Below are positions 18,314 to 30,188 of a stretch of DNA of 64,000 nt, one piece after another. Position numbers and translations under genes: made by a program. Under the pieces are notes generated by a model. It saw only the letters and a program-made list of their open reading frames with translations. It was not told the origin of the DNA and did not search any database. Positions within the stretch are counted from its first letter, which is position 1. The number at the start of each line of letters is the position of its first letter. The DNA lies in assembly GCF_000271305.1 (NCBI RefSeq), contig NZ_AKGD01000001.1, forward strand, positions 1,674,001 to 1,738,000. The letters are read 5' to 3'. This DNA is from Hydrocarboniphaga effusa AP103. GTDB lineage: Bacteria; Pseudomonadota; Gammaproteobacteria; Nevskiales; Nevskiaceae.

Positions 18314-20074
18314 ATGAAAGTCTCGCTGAAACAATCGCTGATGATGGCCGCGCTCGCCGCGACCGTTTCATCGGCGTCACTCGCAGCCGCACCGTCGGCC
18401 GCCCCGCAACCGGCCTACAAGCCGGTCACCGACGCACGCCTGGCCAATCCGGAACCGGAAAACTGGCTGTTGACCAAGGGCAACTACGAAGGCTGGAGCT
18501 ACAGCCCGCTGAACCAGGTCACCACCGCCAACGTGTCCAAGCTCAAGCCGGTGTGGTCGTCGTCGACCGGCGTGCTGTCGGGCCATGAAGCGCCGGCGAT
18601 CGTCAACGGCGAATACATGTTCGTCGCCACGCCGCACAACCACGTGTTCGCGTACAACGCCAAGACCGGCAAGCCGCTCTGGCACTTCCAGCGCGAAGTT
18701 CCGGAAGGCATCGGCGCCCTGCACCGCACCAACCGTGGCGTTTCGCTCTACGGCGACAAGGTCTACGTCGGCAGCGTCGATTGCGTGCTCAGCGCGCTGG
18801 ACGCCAAGACCGGCAAGCTGATCTGGGAAGCCGAAGTCTGCAACTGGGAACAGGAAAGCGCCTACATCACCTCGGCTCCGCTCGTGGTGAAGGGCAAGGT
18901 GCTGATCGGACCGTCGGGCGGTGAGTTCGGCGTGCGCGGCTTCCTCAAGGCCTTCGATGCCGAAACCGGTAAGCTCGTCTGGACGCGCTACAGCGTTCCG
19001 GCGCCGGGTGAGAAGGGCTTCGAAACCTGGCCGAAGGACGGCAAGTGGAAGGATGCGTGGAAGCACGGCGGCGGCACCATGTGGATGCCGGGCAACTACG
19101 ACGCCAAGAACGACGTCATCTACTGGGGCGTCGGCAACGGCGGTCCGTGGATGGGCGACCAGCGTCCGGGCGACAACCTGTACCTGGCCTCGGTGCTCGC
19201 GCTCGACCCGGCCACCGGCGACATCAAGAGCCACTTCCAGTATCACTGGAACGACTCGTGGGACTGGGCCGGCATGAACGCGCCGACGCTCGTCGAGTAC
19301 ACCAAGAACGGCAAGAAAGTGACGGGCATGATCAGCGCCCAGCGCAACGGCCGCATCTACTGGCTGGACCGCGATGCCAAGGGCAAGATCTCGTACAACA
19401 AGTCCGAGCCCTACGTCACCAACACGGTGTTCAAGAGCGTCGACAAGAAGACCGGCCGTCCGACGTACAACATGGACGCCAAGCCGACCACGGGCGAAAC
19501 GCACACCTACTGCCCGAGCCTCTGGGGCGGCAAGGACTGGCCGTATGAAGCCTACAACCCGCAGACGGGCATGCTGTACGTGCCGTACAACGACAACCAC
19601 TGCCTCACGCTGACCGGCATCATCCAGCCGATCATTCCTGGCCAGTGGTCCGCCGGTGCGGACATCAACAAGCTCGACCTGTCGGTCAAGCCCGGCTTCG
19701 ATCACATCGGTGGCATCCAGGCCTGGGGCGTCGATTCAGGCAAGGTCGAATGGACCGAGAAGTATCCGACCTCGTGGAACTTCGGTTCGATCCTGACGAC
19801 GGCGGGCGGCGTGCTGTTCGCCGGCGGCACCAACGACAAGATGTTCCGCGCCTATGACGCCAAGAGCGGCAAGCTGCTGTGGTCGTTCCCGACCCCGTCC
19901 GGAATCATCTCGCCCCCGAGCTCGTTCTCGATCGACGGCAAGCAGTACGTCGCGGTCGTCTCCGGCTACGGCGTCGATGCCCAGTGGATCCAAGGAAAGA
20001 TGCATGGCTTGGCCGGCTGGGACGAAAAGGTTCCGGAAGGCGGCAGCGTCTGGGTCTTCGCGCTCGGCGAATAA
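18314..20074 (+). CDS. Periplasmic PQQ-dependent alcohol dehydrogenase, Ca-type active site
   Basis: A 586-residue quinoprotein of the methanol/ethanol dehydrogenase family with a signal peptide (about 1-25) and eight-bladed propeller motifs (for example GKLVWTRY, GKLLWSFPTPSG). By alignment to ExaA/MxaF, metal and catalytic residues are Glu204, Asn275 and Asp317. The residue two after the catalytic Asp is Ala319, not the second Asp typical of lanthanide enzymes, so a calcium enzyme is expected. The adjacent-cysteine pair that forms the ring disulfide in ExaA is absent: the matching segment (residues about 132-142) reads IGALHRTNRG. There is no cytochrome c domain. GAGAGGAGA precedes the ATG, a perfect terminator follows, and the gene closes the operon. 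Confidence 0.92.
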   Translation: MKVSLKQSLMMAALAATVSSASLAAAPSAAPQPAYKPVTDARLANPEPENWLLTKGNYEGWSYSPLNQVTTANVSKLKPVWSSSTGVLSGHEAPAIVNGEYMFVATPHNHVFAYNAKTGKPLWHFQREVPEGIGALHRTNRGVSLYGDKVYVGSVDCVLSALDAKTGKLIWEAEVCNWEQESAYITSAPLVVKGKVLIGPSGGEFGVRGFLKAFDAETGKLVWTRYSVPAPGEKGFETWPKDGKWKDAWKHGGGTMWMPGNYDAKNDVIYWGVGNGGPWMGDQRPGDNLYLASVLALDPATGDIKSHFQYHWNDSWDWAGMNAPTLVEYTKNGKKVTGMISAQRNGRIYWLDRDAKGKISYNKSEPYVTNTVFKSVDKKTGRPTYNMDAKPTTGETHTYCPSLWGGKDWPYEAYNPQTGMLYVPYNDNHCLTLTGIIQPIIPGQWSAGADINKLDLSVKPGFDHIGGIQAWGVDSGKVEWTEKYPTSWNFGSILTTAGGVLFAGGTNDKMFRAYDAKSGKLLWSFPTPSGIISPPSSFSIDGKQYVAVVSGYGVDAQWIQGKMHGLAGWDEKVPEGGSVWVFALGE

Positions 20075-20177
20075 GTCTCGCCGCCGTTTCAAGCGGCAAC
20101 CGCAGCAAGGCTTCAACGATCCGGCTGCACCGCAGCCGGATCGCGCACCACTCCAATCGCTCTCGTGAGGGCCTTGA

Positions 20178-20211
20178 GGCCGGCATCGCTCCGATGCCGG
20201 CCTTCTTTTTT
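20178..20211 (+). terminator. Factor-independent terminator of the alcohol-oxidation operon
   Basis: A perfect 11-bp stem, GGCCGGCATCG and CGATGCCGGCC, with a three-base loop is followed by TTCTTTTTT. It lies 104 bases after the dehydrogenase stop and before the convergent regulator gene. Confidence 0.92.
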
Positions 20212-20249
20212 GCTCGCTGCTTCTTACGCGGCTTTCGCGGGAGTTTTCT

Positions 20250-22253
<2,004 letters not shown>

Positions 22254-22362
22254 GAGGGCGTTTTCTCCAACCGGCCGGCTGTCTTGGCAACCCGCTCGAT
22301 ATAGGGCGCGACACCTTCCCGGCTCGCGAGAGTGGCCTTTTTAGCACGAAACCCGCGTTGCA

Positions 22363-22405
22363 CCCCGTTCTGGGGGTTAAGCCCGGGGGGCGGCCTGACT
22401 AGATT
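22363..22405 (+). promoter_or_regulatory. C4/G5 palindrome plus -10 element for the lipoprotein gene
   Basis: CCCCGTTCTGGGGG (22363-22376) is followed after exactly 23 bases by TAGATT (22400-22405), with the lipoprotein ATG at 22454. It matches the 8211-8255 element in arm sequence, spacing and -10. On the minus strand its core reads CCCCCAGAACGGGG, the same central bases as the other copy. Confidence 0.6.
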
Positions 22406-22453
22406 GGCGCCGGCCAGCCGAAGGGGCTGGCCTCATCGCTCCGGGGAGCCACC

Positions 22454-23587
22454 ATGCCTGCATTCGTCGTCCGCCCGCGCTCCCTGCGCTGGGCCAGCTT
22501 GTCCGCCACCGCCCTGATCGCCGCCTGCGCCGACGGCCAGAGCACGCCCAGATTCGATCCGAACGCCTCGGCGAAATCGCAGGCTGCGCTGTTCATGGAG
22601 GTGCAGAAGAAATCCGACATCGCCAAGCTCGACAAGCTCGCGGTGACCTCGTGCAACGTGCTGTACGGCACCGAAACCGGCGCCTCGGCCTCGACGCGGC
22701 CGGGCCTCGGCGAAGACCGCAGCAGCCGCGGCGAGGTCAACGTGTCGACGCTCTACGTCATGCAAGGCGTCGACAACACGCAGCTGCAGGCGCTCACGGG
22801 CTCGCTCTGCGAAAGCGCATCGGCCAAGCTCGCGGCGGCCGGTTACACGCTGATTCCGGGCTCCGAACTCGCGGCCCATGCGAGCTACCAGAAGATGCAC
22901 GCGGCCGGCCAGGCCACGCCGTTCACGATGAAGCAGAAGAACGGCACCACCTACACGGTGTTCACGCCGGCCGGGCAATCGGTGGTCGATCAGGGCTTCA
23001 TGTCGACCGGCGGGGCGATCGGCAATGTGTTCAAGGCCATGGGCGGCGGCGGCCCGGGCGTGGCCGAAGCGGCGCTGATCGACGAGCTGCAGACCGCGGC
23101 CGTGCACATCAACATCCTGGTCGATTTCGCGAGCGCCAAATCCAACGACAAGAAGGGCATTCTCGGCAACATCACCGGCCAGGACAGCGCGAAAGTCGAC
23201 GCCAAGGTCTCGCTCGCGGTTTCGGGCTTCGTGAGCTTTTATCCGGTGGCCGACCTGCAGTGCTTCAAGAGCCTGGCCACCCCGTGCTCGATGCCGAACG
23301 CGCCGCGCTCCCCGCGCGTGATCGCCAAGCTTCCGCTCGAATCGGGCGAGCCGTTCTACTCATCGATCGCGGACATCAAGTCCACCGGCTCCAAAGTCGG
23401 CGAGACCGCCTACAACGTGTTCGCGGGCCTGACCCAGCTCGCGGCCGCCGCGGCCGGCTCGGGCAGCGGTGCCGGCATGGTGCACACGACCCGGTACGGC
23501 GTGGTCGTCGATTACCCGGCTTATCGCACCGCGACCAGCCAGCTGTCGGATCGCTTCATGGACATGGCGCTGGCCTCGGTGCACTGA
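22454..23587 (+). CDS. Lipoprotein of unknown function
   Basis: A 377-residue protein with a lipoprotein signal: positively charged start, hydrophobic core and the lipobox-like ALIAAC, so Cys25 would be lipidated. The mature part contains no motif I recognise. It has a glycine/alanine-rich segment near 190-215, and two cysteines (in DLQCFKS and TPCSMP) that could form a disulfide. The ATG has a GGGGAG site. Its promoter shares the C/G palindrome and spacing of the giant secreted protein's gene, so the two are probably co-regulated and may act together at the cell surface (inference). Confidence 0.75.
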   Translation: MPAFVVRPRSLRWASLSATALIAACADGQSTPRFDPNASAKSQAALFMEVQKKSDIAKLDKLAVTSCNVLYGTETGASASTRPGLGEDRSSRGEVNVSTLYVMQGVDNTQLQALTGSLCESASAKLAAAGYTLIPGSELAAHASYQKMHAAGQATPFTMKQKNGTTYTVFTPAGQSVVDQGFMSTGGAIGNVFKAMGGGGPGVAEAALIDELQTAAVHINILVDFASAKSNDKKGILGNITGQDSAKVDAKVSLAVSGFVSFYPVADLQCFKSLATPCSMPNAPRSPRVIAKLPLESGEPFYSSIADIKSTGSKVGETAYNVFAGLTQLAAAAAGSGSGAGMVHTTRYGVVVDYPAYRTATSQLSDRFMDMALASVH

Positions 23588-23610
23588 GCGATCCCACGCA
23601 GCGATGTCCA

Positions 23611-23644
23611 CGCCCGGCCGGTCGCCTCAGCGACCGGCCGGGCG
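23611..23644. terminator. Strong hairpin between convergent genes
   Basis: A perfect 15-bp inverted repeat, CGCCCGGCCGGTCGC and its complement, closes a four-base loop (CTCA). No T-tract follows. It lies between the convergent lipoprotein and tyrS genes and probably serves both as a terminator or 3'-end hairpin. Confidence 0.6.
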
Positions 23645-23671
23645 ATCGCGTTTCGCTGGACCGGGCCGAGC

Positions 23672-24868
23672 TCAGCTCGCGAGCGTCGCCTTGGCGTAGC
23701 GGCGCGATCCGACCTGCAGCAGGTATTCGCCCGGAGCGAGCACGAGCGCGCGGTCTTCGATGCGCTGGTTGTCCACGCGCACCGCCTTCTGGTCGATCAT
23801 GCGATTGCCTTCGGCGTTGCTCGTCACCAGGCCCGCTTCCTTGAGCACGCGGGCCAGCGCCAGGCCTTCGGCCGGCGCGGCGATGGTCACTTGCGGAATG
23901 TTCTCGGGCAGCGCGCCCTGCGAGAACTGGGCGATGAAGGCGGCCTTCGCCGCCTCGCCGGCACCCGCGCCGTGGAAGCGATCGACGATCTCGATCCCGA
24001 GCGTCATCTTGATGTCGCGCGGGTTGGCGCCCTCGGCCATCGCCTTGCGCAGCGCTTCGATCTCGGCGAGTGGCTTGAACGACAGCAGCTCGTAGTAACG
24101 CCACATGAGCGTGTCCGAGATGCTCATGAGCTTGCCGAACATGTCGCGGGGCTCGTCGGTCAGGCCGATGTAGTTGCCGAGCGACTTGCTCATCTTGTTG
24201 ACGCCGTCGAGCCCTTCGAGGATCGGCACCGTCATGATCGCCTGCGGCCTCTGGCCATAGGCGCCCTGCAGATGACGGCCGACCAGCAGGTTGAACTTCT
24301 GGTCGTTGCCGCCGAGCTCCAGGTCGGCCTTCAGCGCCACCGAGTCGTAGCCCTGCAGCAGCGGATACATGAACTCGTGGATCGCGATCGGCTGGCCGTC
24401 CCTGTAGCGCTTGGAGAAATCGTCGCGCTCGAGCATGCGGGCCACGGTGTGCTGGGCCGCGAGCTTGAGCATGCCCTCGGTGCCGAGCTGGTCGAGCCAG
24501 GCCGAATTGAAGGCGATGGTGGTCTTCTCCGGATCGAGGATCTTGAAGACCTGCTCCTTGTAGGTCTGCGCGTTTTCCTCGACCTGCTCGCGCGTCAGCG
24601 GCTTGCGCGTTTCGTTCTTGCCAGTCGGGTCACCGATCATTCCGGTGAAGTCGCCGATTAGGAAGATTGCCTCATGCCCGCGCTCCTGAAAGGCACGCAA
24701 TTTGTTAAGCAAAAGGGTGTGGCCGAGATGAAGATCCTTGGCCGTGGGGTCGAAACCCGCTTTGATGCGAAGACGCTCGCCCTTGGCCTCGGCCTGGGTC
24801 AGACGACTGCGGAACTCTTCCAGAGGAATGATTTCATTGGTCGCGCGTTCCAGTTCTTCGAGTGCCAT
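23672..24868 (-). CDS. tyrS: Tyrosyl-tRNA synthetase
   Basis: A class-I aminoacyl-tRNA synthetase that charges tRNA-Tyr. The 398-residue protein has the HIGH-like HLGHTLL near residue 50, the KMSKSLGN loop near residue 235, and a C-terminal S4-like RNA-binding segment ([12 protein letters not shown]). This is the TyrS2-like, longer-spaced subtype common in proteobacteria. The ATG at 24868 gives the canonical MALEEL start; a 49-codon upstream extension is open but not protein-like. It is divergent from the M23 peptidase gene, with anmK beyond, a neighbourhood often seen in gammaproteobacteria. Confidence 0.95.
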   Translation of the reverse strand: MALEELERATNEIIPLEEFRSRLTQAEAKGERLRIKAGFDPTAKDLHLGHTLLLNKLRAFQERGHEAIFLIGDFTGMIGDPTGKNETRKPLTREQVEENAQTYKEQVFKILDPEKTTIAFNSAWLDQLGTEGMLKLAAQHTVARMLERDDFSKRYRDGQPIAIHEFMYPLLQGYDSVALKADLELGGNDQKFNLLVGRHLQGAYGQRPQAIMTVPILEGLDGVNKMSKSLGNYIGLTDEPRDMFGKLMSISDTLMWRYYELLSFKPLAEIEALRKAMAEGANPRDIKMTLGIEIVDRFHGAGAGEAAKAAFIAQFSQGALPENIPQVTIAAPAEGLALARVLKEAGLVTSNAEGNRMIDQKAVRVDNQRIEDRALVLAPGEYLLQVGSRRYAKATLAS

Positions 24869-24964
24869 GGGTCCAGGTTTCGACGGTGTTGAGAGCTTCG
24901 ACAGCGCTTGTGCAAAAGTATCGAAAAGAGGGGCGCTGTTACGAATCGAAGGGGGAAATCTCTT

Positions 24965-25112
24965 GCAGATCGACGGGTTTGTGTGGTTTCTTACGTGACC
25001 TGTGTGTTCGGTCACAAATGCTTCATTCTTAAAACGAGAGGGACCGAGCCACTGAACAGCGGCGGCATGGGAAACACCATGCGGGCCGGTTCGTGCAAAT
25101 CGACGGGTCTGT
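24965..25112. repeat. Near-identical direct repeats and a dyad in the tyrS / peptidase intergenic region
   Basis: GCAGATCGACGGGTTTGT (24965-24982) and GCAAATCGACGGGTCTGT (25095-25112) match at 16 of 18 positions and are 130 bases apart. Between them GTGACC and GGTCAC (24995-25015) form a dyad with nine bases between the arms. The region is less GC-rich than its surroundings and should hold both divergent promoters. The second repeat ends two bases before the peptidase ATG. Confidence 0.4.
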
Positions 25113-25114
25113 AA

Positions 25115-26518
25115 ATGAAATTTGATTATAGCTCAGCCGAGCCGGCGCCCCGCCGCTCGGCTCATAGAGCGGTTTTTATCGGCGCAATTTGCGCACTCGG
25201 TCTGGGAATTCTGGTCACGCGGGAAACCTCCGCGAACCGTCACATGCCCGATACGGCGGCGATGCCGCTCGTGTTGTCCGAGGGTGACTCCGCCCAGTAC
25301 GACGCCTCGATCCAGGCCGCCCTGGCCGACAGCAGCCTGGTGGTTCCGCAGGCCAGCGAGTGGGTCAACTGGCAGGTCAAGAAAGGCGACACCCTTTCGA
25401 CGATCTTCGGCGCTCAAGGATTGCCGAGCGATGAATGGATCGCGCTGCTGAAGCTCGGCGGCGACGTGATGGAGCTCAAGCGCCTCAAGGCCGGCGAAGA
25501 GCTGCAGATCCGCAAGGACGGCGACCAGCTCCAGGAGCTGCGCTACGCCCTCGACGAAATGCGCACCCTCAATGTGCGCCGCGTCGACGATCAGTTCGAA
25601 GCCGTGACGATCACCGCCGAGCTCGAGCGGCGCCAGGAAAAAGCCACCGGCAGCATCACCAGCTCGCTGTTCGCCGACGGCAACAAGGCCGGCCTGTCGG
25701 ACCGCATGGTCATGGAAATGGCCGAAATCTTCGGCTACGACGTCGACTTCGCGCTCGACCTGCGCCAGGGCGATCGCTTCTCGGTGGTCTACGAGAAGCT
25801 CTACAAGGACGGCAAGTCGCTGCGCTACGGCGACATCCTGGCCGCCGAATTCGTCAACCAGGGCAAGGCCTACCGCGCGGTTCGCCATGTCGGTGCCGAC
25901 GGTCGCGTCGCCTATTACACGCCGGCCGGCGAATCGCTGCGCAAGGCCTTCATCCGCACCCCGCTCGACGTCATCCGCATCAGCTCGCCGTTCAACCTGG
26001 CGCGCCGTCATCCGATCCTCAACACCATCCGCGCGCACAAGGGCGTCGACTATGCCGCCGCCGCCGGCACGCCGATCAAGGCCGTGGGCGACGCCAAGGT
26101 GACCTTCGTCGGAAACAAGAACGGCTTCGGCCGCGTGGTCGTGCTCCAGCACGGCAACCAGTACGAAACCCTCTACGCCCACATGTCGCGCTTCGCGCCG
26201 GGCATCAGCGCCGGCCAGCGCGTGAGCCAGGGCCGCGTCATCGGTTACGTCGGCATGTCCGGCCTGGCGACCGCCCCGCACCTGCACTACGAATTCCATA
26301 TCGGCGGCAAGGTGGTGAATCCGGTCACCGTGGCGATGCCGCGCGCGAACCCGATCGATCGCAAGGAACTCGCGCAGTTCAAGTCCGAGACCGCCGTCTA
26401 CCTCGCCGCGCTCGACAGCGACGGCACCCAGCAGACCGCCCAGGCGCAGACCCAGAAGGCGATCGGCGGCCCGGCCACCACGGCCCCGACCGCCGCCGCC
26501 ATCACGACGGCCCGCTGA
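25115..26518 (+). CDS. M23-family peptidoglycan endopeptidase (MepM-like)
   Basis: A 467-residue cell-wall hydrolase that cleaves peptide crosslinks in the periplasm. After a membrane anchor (about 19-36) comes a LysM/OapA-like region ([16 protein letters not shown] near 84-100). The LytM/M23 zinc domain has ligands His308 and Asp312 (HKGVD), with His389 and His391 (HLHYEFH). All four catalytic positions are intact. The 3' end is Ala/Thr/Gln-rich. It is four bases from anmK, whose product recycles anhydro-N-acetylmuramic acid, so the pair links wall turnover to recycling. No ribosome binding site is obvious. Confidence 0.9.
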   Translation: MKFDYSSAEPAPRRSAHRAVFIGAICALGLGILVTRETSANRHMPDTAAMPLVLSEGDSAQYDASIQAALADSSLVVPQASEWVNWQVKKGDTLSTIFGAQGLPSDEWIALLKLGGDVMELKRLKAGEELQIRKDGDQLQELRYALDEMRTLNVRRVDDQFEAVTITAELERRQEKATGSITSSLFADGNKAGLSDRMVMEMAEIFGYDVDFALDLRQGDRFSVVYEKLYKDGKSLRYGDILAAEFVNQGKAYRAVRHVGADGRVAYYTPAGESLRKAFIRTPLDVIRISSPFNLARRHPILNTIRAHKGVDYAAAAGTPIKAVGDAKVTFVGNKNGFGRVVVLQHGNQYETLYAHMSRFAPGISAGQRVSQGRVIGYVGMSGLATAPHLHYEFHIGGKVVNPVTVAMPRANPIDRKELAQFKSETAVYLAALDSDGTQQTAQAQTQKAIGGPATTAPTAAAITTAR

Positions 26519-26522
26519 TCGA

Positions 26523-27632
26523 ATGCGGCGTCTTGCGCTGGGGCTGATCTCCGGCACCAGCCAGGACGGCATCGACGCGGTTCTCGCCGCGTTCGAAGAC
26601 GATGACTGGCAAGGCATCGTCGCGACGCACTCGGGGCAGTATCCGCAAGCGGTTCGGACTCGGCTGCTCGCGCTGGGCTACGAGAATCGCCCGGTTTCGC
26701 TCGCCGAATTCGCCGAACTCGATCGCGCGGTCGCCGATGCCTTCGCCGACACCGCGCTCGCCGTGCTGAGCCAGGCCGGAATTCCGGCCGCGCAGGTCAG
26801 CGCGCTGGGCAGCCACGGCCAGACCATTTTTCACGACGCCGCGCTCGGCAACAGCCTGCAGATCGGCGACCCCTCGCGTATCGCCGCGCGCACCGGCATC
26901 GCCACGGTCGGCGATCTGCGTCGCAAGGACATCGCGCTTGGCGGCCAGGGCGCTCCGCTGCTGCCGGTGTTCCATCACGCCCTGTTCGCCCGCGCCGACG
27001 AGCCGCGCGCCGTGCTCAACCTCGGCGGCATCGCCAACCTCACGCTGCTGCCGGACGCCGACGCCTCGCAGGTCCGCGGCTTCGACTGCGGCCCGGCGAA
27101 CGGGCTCATGGACGAGTGGATCGAGCTGCACCGGGGCCTGCGCTACGACGCCGATGGCGTGTTCGCGGCGAGCGGCCAGCGGGTTCCGGCCTTGCTCGAT
27201 GCCCTGCTGTCCGACCCGTACTTCGCCCTGCCCCCGCCCAAGAGCACCGGGCGCGGCTATTTTTTGATCGACTGGGTTCGCCGGCGTTTTCCGGCGCTCG
27301 CTTCGCTGCCCGCTGCCGACGTGCAGCGCACGCTCTGCGAACTCACCGCACGATCGGCCCTCGAGGCGCTCGACGCCACGCTGCCAACCGCGCGCCGCCT
27401 GCTGGTCTGCGGCGGCGGAGCGCACAACGGCTTTCTGATGCAGCGGCTGCGCGAATTGAGCCCCCAGCGCATCGTCGAACCGACACAAGCGCACGGCCTG
27501 CATGCGGATTGGGTCGAAGCGTCGGCCTTCGCCTGGCTCGCGCTGCGCAGGCTCGATGCGGCGACCGGCAATCTGCCAAGCGTGACGGGAGCTGCACGAT
27601 CGACGGTGCTCGGCGGGCTGTTCCTGCCGTGA
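26523..27632 (+). CDS. anmK: Anhydro-N-acetylmuramic acid kinase
   Basis: Phosphorylates 1,6-anhydro-MurNAc with ring opening during cell-wall recycling. The 369-residue protein begins with the family motif GLISGTSQDGID, in which Gln replaces the more usual Met or Ala. It has the conserved GSHGQTIFH, GDLRRKDIALGGQGAPL and NLGGIANLT segments, and ends with a CGGGAHN motif near residue 300. It starts four bases after the M23 peptidase stop and is translationally linked. It is convergent with priA. Confidence 0.95.
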   Translation: MRRLALGLISGTSQDGIDAVLAAFEDDDWQGIVATHSGQYPQAVRTRLLALGYENRPVSLAEFAELDRAVADAFADTALAVLSQAGIPAAQVSALGSHGQTIFHDAALGNSLQIGDPSRIAARTGIATVGDLRRKDIALGGQGAPLLPVFHHALFARADEPRAVLNLGGIANLTLLPDADASQVRGFDCGPANGLMDEWIELHRGLRYDADGVFAASGQRVPALLDALLSDPYFALPPPKSTGRGYFLIDWVRRRFPALASLPAADVQRTLCELTARSALEALDATLPTARRLLVCGGGAHNGFLMQRLRELSPQRIVEPTQAHGLHADWVEASAFAWLALRRLDAATGNLPSVTGAARSTVLGGLFLP

Positions 27633-27680
27633 GTCGTTGGCAGGGCGACTCGCGCCCTTGCCAGCGGTTCCGCCTGCGAA

Positions 27681-27696
27681 GCGGGTCGCGACCCGC
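27681..27696. repeat. 16-bp perfect palindrome between anmK and priA
   Basis: GCGGGTCGCGACCCGC is fully palindromic and sits in the 96-base gap between convergent anmK and priA. It resembles an extragenic palindrome; a terminator role is possible, but no T-tract follows. Confidence 0.45.
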
Positions 27697-27728
27697 CCTG
27701 CACGACGGCAGCCACCTGGCTCATCGCC

Positions 27729-29918
<2,190 letters not shown>

Positions 29919-29931
29919 CAGCGATCGGTAT

Positions 29932-29940
29932 TGTGGATAA
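29932..29940 (-). promoter_or_regulatory. Perfect DnaA-box 9-mer upstream of priA
   Basis: The minus strand reads TTATCCACA, the high-affinity DnaA box, 14 bases upstream of the priA ATG. One such 9-mer is expected by chance about every 130 kb per both-strand search, so the match alone is weak. Its position directly before a primosome gene makes it worth recording. Confidence 0.35.
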
Positions 29941-30090
29941 CTTTGGGGAATAAATGCCGCAGTGCGGTACGGGCCGGATCCGCCTTCCCAACCCTGCCGC
30001 CGGGCCCGCTGTCAAACATTCTATTTAACCTTATTAAAATCATTGCCTTGCCAAGCTTTTACAGGCTCGTGACGATTGCAAGACTTGACG

Positions 30091-30170
30091 TTCAGATAGC
30101 AGATGCTTTTGCGATCGTTGTGAATAGGCCACGGTTCAGCGAACGGGATGCTCAGCTTGATTCAGATAGC
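30091..30170. repeat. Spaced direct repeat in the low-GC tamB / priA gap
   Basis: TTCAGATAGC occurs at 30091-30100 and again at 30161-30170, exactly 70 bases apart, each preceded by a CTTGA-like run. The gap 29919-30188 is more AT-rich than its surroundings. I see no gene in it, only presumed priA promoter sequence and the DnaA box. Confidence 0.35.
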
Positions 30171-30188
30171 GGCAAGCTTTTGTGCCGT

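Noticed and set aside
18314..20074. Lanthanide-dependent (XoxF-type) dehydrogenase
   Set aside because: The residue two after the catalytic Asp is Ala319, not Asp, and the sequence around it does not match the DxD motif.
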